From Aurantibrevibacter litoralis (lineage in GTDB: Bacteria > Bacteroidota > Bacteroidia > Flavobacteriales > Flavobacteriaceae), in NCBI RefSeq assembly GCF_034651555.1, contig NZ_JAYEEQ010000014.1, positions 38,115-102,114 on the forward strand: a DNA stretch of 64,000 bases, written 5' to 3'. Under the pieces are notes generated by a model. It was given only the letters and a program-made list of their open reading frames with translations, was not told the DNA's origin and searched no databases. This document shows, in pieces, positions 59,693 to 64,000 of the stretch. Made by a program: the position numbers and the translations under genes. The stretch's first letter is position 1, and each line of letters starts with the position of its first letter.

Positions 59693-60451
59693 ATGAAAGA
59701 AAAAATAAAAATATTTCTAGATTCGGACGTACTGGAAAAATATTTGTTGGGCACTGCCAACCAAGAAGAATCCTTGCAGGTAGAACGGTATATTGCGATG
59801 TACCCCGAAGTGCGCGAAACGTACAACGAACTGCAGGAAAACTTAGAAACCTTCGCCAGAATGCATGCCGTTAAAACGCCTGTGGGTCTAAAAGAAATTA
59901 TTTTACACAGAATAAAAACAGAGCGCAAAGGACGTTCTAAGTTCTATCGATACGCCGTCGCAGCAAGTATTGCCGCCGTGATTTTTGCCGGATCTTCTTA
60001 TTTTTTCTACGATCAAAATAAAAGTTTACAACAAGAAAACGCCTTGGTTACCAATAAAATTAAAGATTTAGAGGTAGTTATGCGAGAACAATTGGAAGAT
60101 GTACGTAACCAATTCATCATTCTTAACAATCCACAAACCAAAAAATACAACGTCAGTGGGAATAAAAAGGCAAAAGAACTCAAGGCGGTAGCCTATGTAA
60201 ACCCCATAAAAAAACTGTCGTACATCAACGTAAGTAAATTGCCAGAATTACCCGATAATCAGTGCTTTCAGATGTGGGCAGAAGTTAACGGTGAAATGAT
60301 CAATTTAGGGGTCATCGGGGAAGTTCATGATAAAAATGCCATGTTTGCCCTACCCTATGCTGAAAATGCCATGAGTTATATCACTATTGAACCTAAGGGC
60401 GGTAACATTACGCCAACCGTAGAAAACATTGTGGCCAATATAGCCTATTAA
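59693..60451 (+). CDS. Anti-sigma factor, RskA-like
   Basis: A 252-residue membrane protein with an N-terminal anti-sigma domain (about 1-80; LEKYLLGTANQEESLQVERYIAMYP), one membrane helix at about 84-103, a coiled coil (about 104-140) and a C-terminal RskA-type periplasmic domain, seen from VAYVNPIKKLSYINVSKLPELPDNQCFQMWAEVNGEM onwards with YITIEPKGG. The partner should be the ECF sigma factor at 58887-59453. Such proteins sequester the sigma factor and release it when the envelope is stressed. Homologs occur beside similar sigma factors in other Bacteroidota. Confidence 0.88.
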   Translation: MKEKIKIFLDSDVLEKYLLGTANQEESLQVERYIAMYPEVRETYNELQENLETFARMHAVKTPVGLKEIILHRIKTERKGRSKFYRYAVAASIAAVIFAGSSYFFYDQNKSLQQENALVTNKIKDLEVVMREQLEDVRNQFIILNNPQTKKYNVSGNKKAKELKAVAYVNPIKKLSYINVSKLPELPDNQCFQMWAEVNGEMINLGVIGEVHDKNAMFALPYAENAMSYITIEPKGGNITPTVENIVANIAY

Positions 60452-60491
60452 CGGCCAAAATTTCCCTCTTAAAGTGTTCCTAAAACCTCCT

Positions 60492-60519
60492 TTTGAACCG
60501 AGGTTATTTCGTATCTTTG
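60492..60519 (+). promoter_or_regulatory. Promoter of the small membrane protein gene
   Basis: TTTG (60492-60495) and TATCTTTG (60512-60519) with a 16-nt spacer. The ATG at 60535 is 15 nt downstream of the -7 box. Confidence 0.5.
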
Positions 60520-60534
60520 TACCAAAAGTACAGC

Positions 60535-60735
60535 ATGTTATTAGTTTTTATTACCATAGTTCTTCTAGCTTTGGCTTTCGGTGGTATTGCCATTAAAATT
60601 TGGTCTCAAAAAAACGGAAAGTTTGCAGGGACTTGTGCCAGCCAGAGTCCATTTCTTAATCGCAATGGTGAGGCTTGCGGATTTTGTGGAAAACTACCCG
60701 AAGAGCAAGATTGCAAAAGAGATTTAAATGCATAG
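60535..60735 (+). CDS. Small membrane protein with Cys motif
   Basis: A 66-residue protein with one N-terminal membrane segment (MLLVFITIVLLALAFGGIAI) and a soluble tail with four Cys in the order TCASQSP, EACGFCGK, DCK, suggesting a small metal site or disulfides. The pattern is familiar from hypothetical membrane proteins of Bacteroidota; function is not known. The frame extends to a TTG at 60493, but that codon overlaps the promoter, so ATG 60535 is preferred. The Cys would lie outside the membrane; topology is not determined. Confidence 0.75.
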   Translation: MLLVFITIVLLALAFGGIAIKIWSQKNGKFAGTCASQSPFLNRNGEACGFCGKLPEEQDCKRDLNA

Positions 60736-60778
60736 CGGTTTTATCAAGCAATAGTATCATACAGCAAACCCCCTATAC

Positions 60779-61351
60779 TTGGGAAAAATAGAACAATCCC
60801 TTAGAGACACTATAACAAAGGCCAAAACGGGCAATCAGGTTGCTTTTAGTTCGCTATTGGACACCTTTTGGAACGACGTGTACGGATTTCTATTAAAGCG
60901 AACTAAAAATGAAAACGATGCGGAAGACATCGCCATTGAAACCTTTTCCAAAGCATTTGATAAAATTGACACCTACGACCCCTCGTATGAATTTAAAACC
61001 TGGCTCATTACAATTTCAAAAAATATTCACCTGGATCTTCTTCGAAAACGAAAAAGAACCATTACGGAACATTCCGAAAATGATAGTGAAGCTGCTTTAA
61101 AAAAAGTTTTAGACGAAACGCCTTCCGTAGAAGATCAACTGATTACCGAACAGAATTTGGCCTCTTTATTACAATGCATAAAGCGACTTAAACCGCACTA
61201 CCAGCGCATCATCAATCTTCGCTATTTTAATGAGTTAAGTTATGTAGACATTGCGCTAACTCTTAATGAACCCATTAACAGTGTAAAGGTAAAACTACTC
61301 AGAGCCAAAAAACTTTTAGCCGAAATAATTAAATCCAAGGAGCAACAGTAA
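60779..61351 (+). CDS. Second ECF sigma factor
   Basis: A 190-residue sigma factor. Region 2: [31 protein letters not shown], with the family D-A-E-D-x-x-x-E-T-F pattern near residues 41-55; region 4: [38 protein letters not shown] near 146-183. The start codon is TTG at 60779: no ATG or GTG in frame lies between it and an upstream TAG, and the downstream sequence has no Met before conserved helices. No anti-sigma gene is adjacent, unlike the first ECF factor 1.3 kb upstream. It is 70 nt before lipA, whose promoter lies between. Confidence 0.9.
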   Translation: MGKIEQSLRDTITKAKTGNQVAFSSLLDTFWNDVYGFLLKRTKNENDAEDIAIETFSKAFDKIDTYDPSYEFKTWLITISKNIHLDLLRKRKRTITEHSENDSEAALKKVLDETPSVEDQLITEQNLASLLQCIKRLKPHYQRIINLRYFNELSYVDIALTLNEPINSVKVKLLRAKKLLAEIIKSKEQQ

Positions 61352-61398
61352 TTCTTTTTCATATACCTTTTACCTGCTTCTAAGCGCAAATACTTTTG

Positions 61399-61406
61399 TA
61401 TCTTTG
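61399..61406 (+). promoter_or_regulatory. Candidate -7 box of lipA
   Basis: TATCTTTG, 15 nt before the lipA ATG at 61422. The -33 position lacks TTTG. Confidence 0.5.
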
Positions 61407-61421
61407 ATAAAAAATTTACGC

Positions 61422-62300
61422 ATGGGTGTTGAAATAGAATCAAATGTAATCCCACCACAAAAAGGAAAACCGAAATGGCTTAGGGTAAAACTCCCCACCG
61501 GTAAAAAGTACACTCAATTACGAGGCTTGGTAGATACCTATAAGCTTCATACCATATGTACCTCCGGTAGTTGCCCTAATATGGGTGAATGTTGGGGTGA
61601 AGGCACGGCAACTTTCATGATTTTAGGAAATATTTGTACGCGATCCTGTGGTTTTTGCGGGGTTAAAACCGGCCGACCCGAAGACATCGACTGGAGCGAA
61701 CCCGAAAAAGTAGCCCGATCGATAAAAATAATGGAAATAAAGCACGCCGTAATTACTTCCGTAGATCGCGATGATTTAAAAGATATGGGTTCTATTATTT
61801 GGGCTGAAACGGTAAAGGCCATACGGCGCATGAATCCGCAAACCACCTTAGAAACACTTATTCCAGATTTTCAGGGCATTACAGCCCATTTAGATCGTAT
61901 CATTGCGGTAGCGCCGGAGGTGATTTCGCATAACATGGAAACGGTAAAACGATTAACCAGAGAGGTGCGCATTCAAGCAAAATACGAGCGAAGCCTTGGT
62001 GTGCTACACTATTTAAAAGAAAAAGGAGCATCCCGAACCAAATCGGGTATTATGCTTGGGTTGGGAGAAAAAGAAGAAGAGGTTATAGAAACCATGGACG
62101 ACTTAAGAAAGGCTCAGGTAGATGTGGTTACCATTGGCCAGTACTTACAACCTTCAAAAAGGCATCTGCCAGTTAAGGAATTTATTGTACCGGACCAATT
62201 TCAAAAATATCGAGAAATAGGTTTAAAAATGGGATTTCGGCATGTAGAAAGTGGCGCTTTGGTGCGCTCTTCGTACAAAGCACATAAACATATCACATAA
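61422..62300 (+). CDS. lipA: Lipoyl synthase
   Basis: A 292-residue radical SAM enzyme that inserts two sulfurs into octanoyl-protein. The auxiliary cluster Cys triple is seen in [12 protein letters not shown] near residues 46-57, and the radical SAM C-x-x-x-C-x-x-C motif in [10 protein letters not shown] near 74-83. SSYKAH at the C-terminus corresponds to the conserved R-S-S-Y-x-A end that binds the auxiliary cluster. A TTG further upstream (61404) overlaps the promoter and is not used. It precedes gap by 43 nt. Confidence 0.96.
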   Translation: MGVEIESNVIPPQKGKPKWLRVKLPTGKKYTQLRGLVDTYKLHTICTSGSCPNMGECWGEGTATFMILGNICTRSCGFCGVKTGRPEDIDWSEPEKVARSIKIMEIKHAVITSVDRDDLKDMGSIIWAETVKAIRRMNPQTTLETLIPDFQGITAHLDRIIAVAPEVISHNMETVKRLTREVRIQAKYERSLGVLHYLKEKGASRTKSGIMLGLGEKEEEVIETMDDLRKAQVDVVTIGQYLQPSKRHLPVKEFIVPDQFQKYREIGLKMGFRHVESGALVRSSYKAHKHIT

Positions 62301-62343
62301 CAGCATACCCCACAGTCAATTTCGTGTAACAGCGAAAAATAGG

Positions 62344-63354
62344 ATGAGTCATATTCATATAGGGATCAATGGTTTTGGTCGTATCGGCAGAACCCTTTTT
62401 AGATTACTTCATAACCATCCCGAATTTAAGGTGGTTGTCATTAATGATTTAGCCGATAGCCGAACCCTATCGCACTTATTAAAATACGATAGTATTCACG
62501 GTATTTTTGCAGAAGATGTAAGCTGGGATAAAGACGGTATTTTAGTCAATTTCGAAAAAATAAACCTTCTAAACCATGCTTCACCACAATCTATTCCTTG
62601 GAGCAATTACCGTGTAGATGTAGTAATAGAGGCCACCGGAATTTTTAAATCGAGAAAGGAGTTATTGTATCACCTTAAAAATGGTGCTAAAAAAGTAATT
62701 CTATCCGCACCACTTGCAGACGATCTTATAAAAATGATTGTTTTAGGCGTAAATGAAAACACGATTACGGCAGAAGACCATATTATTTCTAATGCCTCGT
62801 GTACAACCAACAACGCCGCACCAATGATAAAAATTGTCCATGAACTTTGCGGGATAGCACAAGCCTATATTACCACCATACATTCTTATACCACCGACCA
62901 AAGCCTACACGACCAACCGCACCATGACCTGAGACGCGCAAGAGCCGGAGCCCTCTCCATAATACCCACAACTACAGGAGCGGCCAAAGCCATAACAAAA
63001 ATTTTTCCCGAACTTAGTGGAGTCATAGGAGGGTGCGGTATTCGAGTTCCTGTACCCAATGGATCCTTAACCGACATAACTTTTAACGTTAAACGAGAAA
63101 CGACAATTGAGGAAATAAATGATACTTTTGAAAAAAAGGCACAAAGTTCTATGAAAAATATTCTGTGCTACACCAAAGATCCAATAGTTTCTGTGGATGT
63201 AAACAATAGTTTGTATTCGTGTACGTTTGATTCTCAGATGACTAGCGTAATCGGTACCATGGTGAAAATTATTGGGTGGTATGACAACGAAATGGGGTAT
63301 TCCAGCAGAATTATAGATCTTATTACGCTTTTAGTGAACAAAAAATATATTTGA
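62344..63354 (+). CDS. gap: Glyceraldehyde-3-phosphate dehydrogenase
   Basis: A 336-residue type I GAPDH. NAD-binding opening is INGFGRIGRTLFRLL near residues 8-22, and the catalytic Cys is in SNASCTTNNAAP (about 153), with the phosphate-site residues near TTTGAAKAITKIFPELSG (about 210-227) and IIGWYDNEMGYSSRIIDL at the end. Other stretches deviate from the central glycolytic form, such as the short LADSRTLSHLLKYDS loop (the standard is D-x-x-x-x-x-x-L-L-K-Y-D-S), so this could be a second isozyme. Start ATG 62344 (MSHIHIGINGFG) is preferred over one at 62251 that lies in the end of lipA. It overlaps the TPR gene by 4 nt. Confidence 0.92.
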   Translation: MSHIHIGINGFGRIGRTLFRLLHNHPEFKVVVINDLADSRTLSHLLKYDSIHGIFAEDVSWDKDGILVNFEKINLLNHASPQSIPWSNYRVDVVIEATGIFKSRKELLYHLKNGAKKVILSAPLADDLIKMIVLGVNENTITAEDHIISNASCTTNNAAPMIKIVHELCGIAQAYITTIHSYTTDQSLHDQPHHDLRRARAGALSIIPTTTGAAKAITKIFPELSGVIGGCGIRVPVPNGSLTDITFNVKRETTIEEINDTFEKKAQSSMKNILCYTKDPIVSVDVNNSLYSCTFDSQMTSVIGTMVKIIGWYDNEMGYSSRIIDLITLLVNKKYI

Positions 63355-63929
63355 AATCGCACGCCTTACATACAATAACACGACTACTCCTAATGGGCTT
63401 ATGGCTCACTTTTGTGGGTGTATCCGGTTGGTCTCAAACGAATATAACCGCAGAAAACGATATTCATTATTTGTTTGAACAAGCTACCATTTTTAAAAAC
63501 AAAAACAATCTGGAACTTGCGCTAGATTTTTTGCAAAAAGCTACTGAAGAAGCAGAAAAACGAGAAGATATTAAGGCCTTAATTGACTGTTATCATAAAT
63601 TCTCACTGCTCTACCTAGATTTAAATAAAGAAGATAGCGCACTCTTTTATTGGGATAGAGGCACAACACTCTTAACCGACATTGCGTATCCCTACGGCAA
63701 TGCCATTCACAAATTTATAGAAGCCACCCTGCTCTATAGAGACAGTAAGTACTTTCAGGCTATTTATATGCTTAATGAAGCTAAACAACTTAGCAATGAC
63801 AGAAACCTACTCAACCACATTACGCTACTGGAGGGCAATATCTATCTCCAAATAGAAAAATACGACAATGCCACCAAAAATTATAATGCCCTTGCCGTAA
63901 ACAGTGATCTTTTAGAAAAAAACTATTGA
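63351..63929 (+). CDS. Exported TPR-repeat protein, possibly frameshifted
   Basis: A 192-residue protein starting with a TTG codon that overlaps the gap stop (TTGA, 63351-63354), with a signal peptide (LLLMGLWLTFVGVSGWSQ, cleavage near 29) and several TPR-like helical pairs (LELALDFLQKATEEAEKRED, YFQAIYMLNEAKQLSND, YDNATKNYNALA). The stop is a TGA at 63927-63929. In the +1 frame directly after it the sequence DLGTLLLDIKSLN looks like another TPR helix, so the gene may be frameshifted and originally longer, as in TPR-containing sensor kinases. With a TTG start and overlap, translation coupling to gap is likely. Confidence 0.65.
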   Translation: MKSHALHTITRLLLMGLWLTFVGVSGWSQTNITAENDIHYLFEQATIFKNKNNLELALDFLQKATEEAEKREDIKALIDCYHKFSLLYLDLNKEDSALFYWDRGTTLLTDIAYPYGNAIHKFIEATLLYRDSKYFQAIYMLNEAKQLSNDRNLLNHITLLEGNIYLQIEKYDNATKNYNALAVNSDLLEKNY

Positions 63930-64000
63930 CTTAGGCACTTTGTTATTAGATATAAAGTCATTAAATTAGAGCAAATAATATCTTATACTATGGAGCATAG

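Overview
The window comes from a bacterium of the Bacteroidota, most likely a marine member of the Flavobacteriaceae. The evidence is the repeated promoter pattern TTTG-N19-TAnnTTTG (for example at 2939-2969 and 55507-55537), A-rich ribosome sites, a hidden gene for ribosomal protein bTHX, low GC, and families typical of the group (DUF2851, DUF1573, the LUD gene after ftsH, YceI with a MarR regulator).

Layout. 1-2900: DUF2851 end, rhodanese, a 196-nt structured repeat, then a MarR / nitroreductase / YceI operon with a likely autoregulatory operator. 2930-9982: a complete trpEGDCFBA operon behind a promoter, a 19-codon leader gene with three Trp codons, and a terminator hairpin (attenuation). 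10099-11595: exported M20 peptidase. 11600-24480: an accessory region with two toxin-antitoxin pairs, an esterase, a SNF2 helicase, a group II intron, an AAA/DUF4143 ATPase, an IS1182-family element, and several families of dispersed and inverted repeats. It lies between a decayed fragment of a ppc 3' end (11620-11800) and the intact ppc gene (24707-27253). 24476-45850: housekeeping genes: ppc, a UDG-like protein, bTHX, yaaA, an RluD-type synthase, a PASTA protein, ddl, coaD, a two-component pair, an M14 peptidase, NUDIX, pyrE, birA, and an operon rsfS-ftsH-LUD-cdsA-psd-ACBP. 46164-47456: a DUF1016 nuclease with repeat-like flanks, probably acquired. 47526-64000: sterol desaturase-like protein, an OmpR-type two-component system, an unusual zinc-ribbon SDR, valS, DUF1573, a second copy of the 196-nt repeat, aminotransferase-murB, an ECF sigma / anti-sigma pair, a second ECF sigma, lipA, gap and a short TPR protein.

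The most interesting feature is the accessory region. Genes there, mostly on the minus strand, are followed by long imperfect inverted repeats whose outer cores are ACAAC / GTTGT and whose arms reach 15-17 bp with one G.T-type mismatch. They resemble integron attC sites without an integrase in view. One is interrupted by the group II intron and another by the IS1182 element; removing either insertion restores a core that matches an intact site nearby. This is a candidate cassette array (CALIN-like) of a type I do not recognise as formally described for this phylum.

Limits: no alignment, folding or database search was run. Family names come from reading motifs, and repeat comparisons were made by eye.
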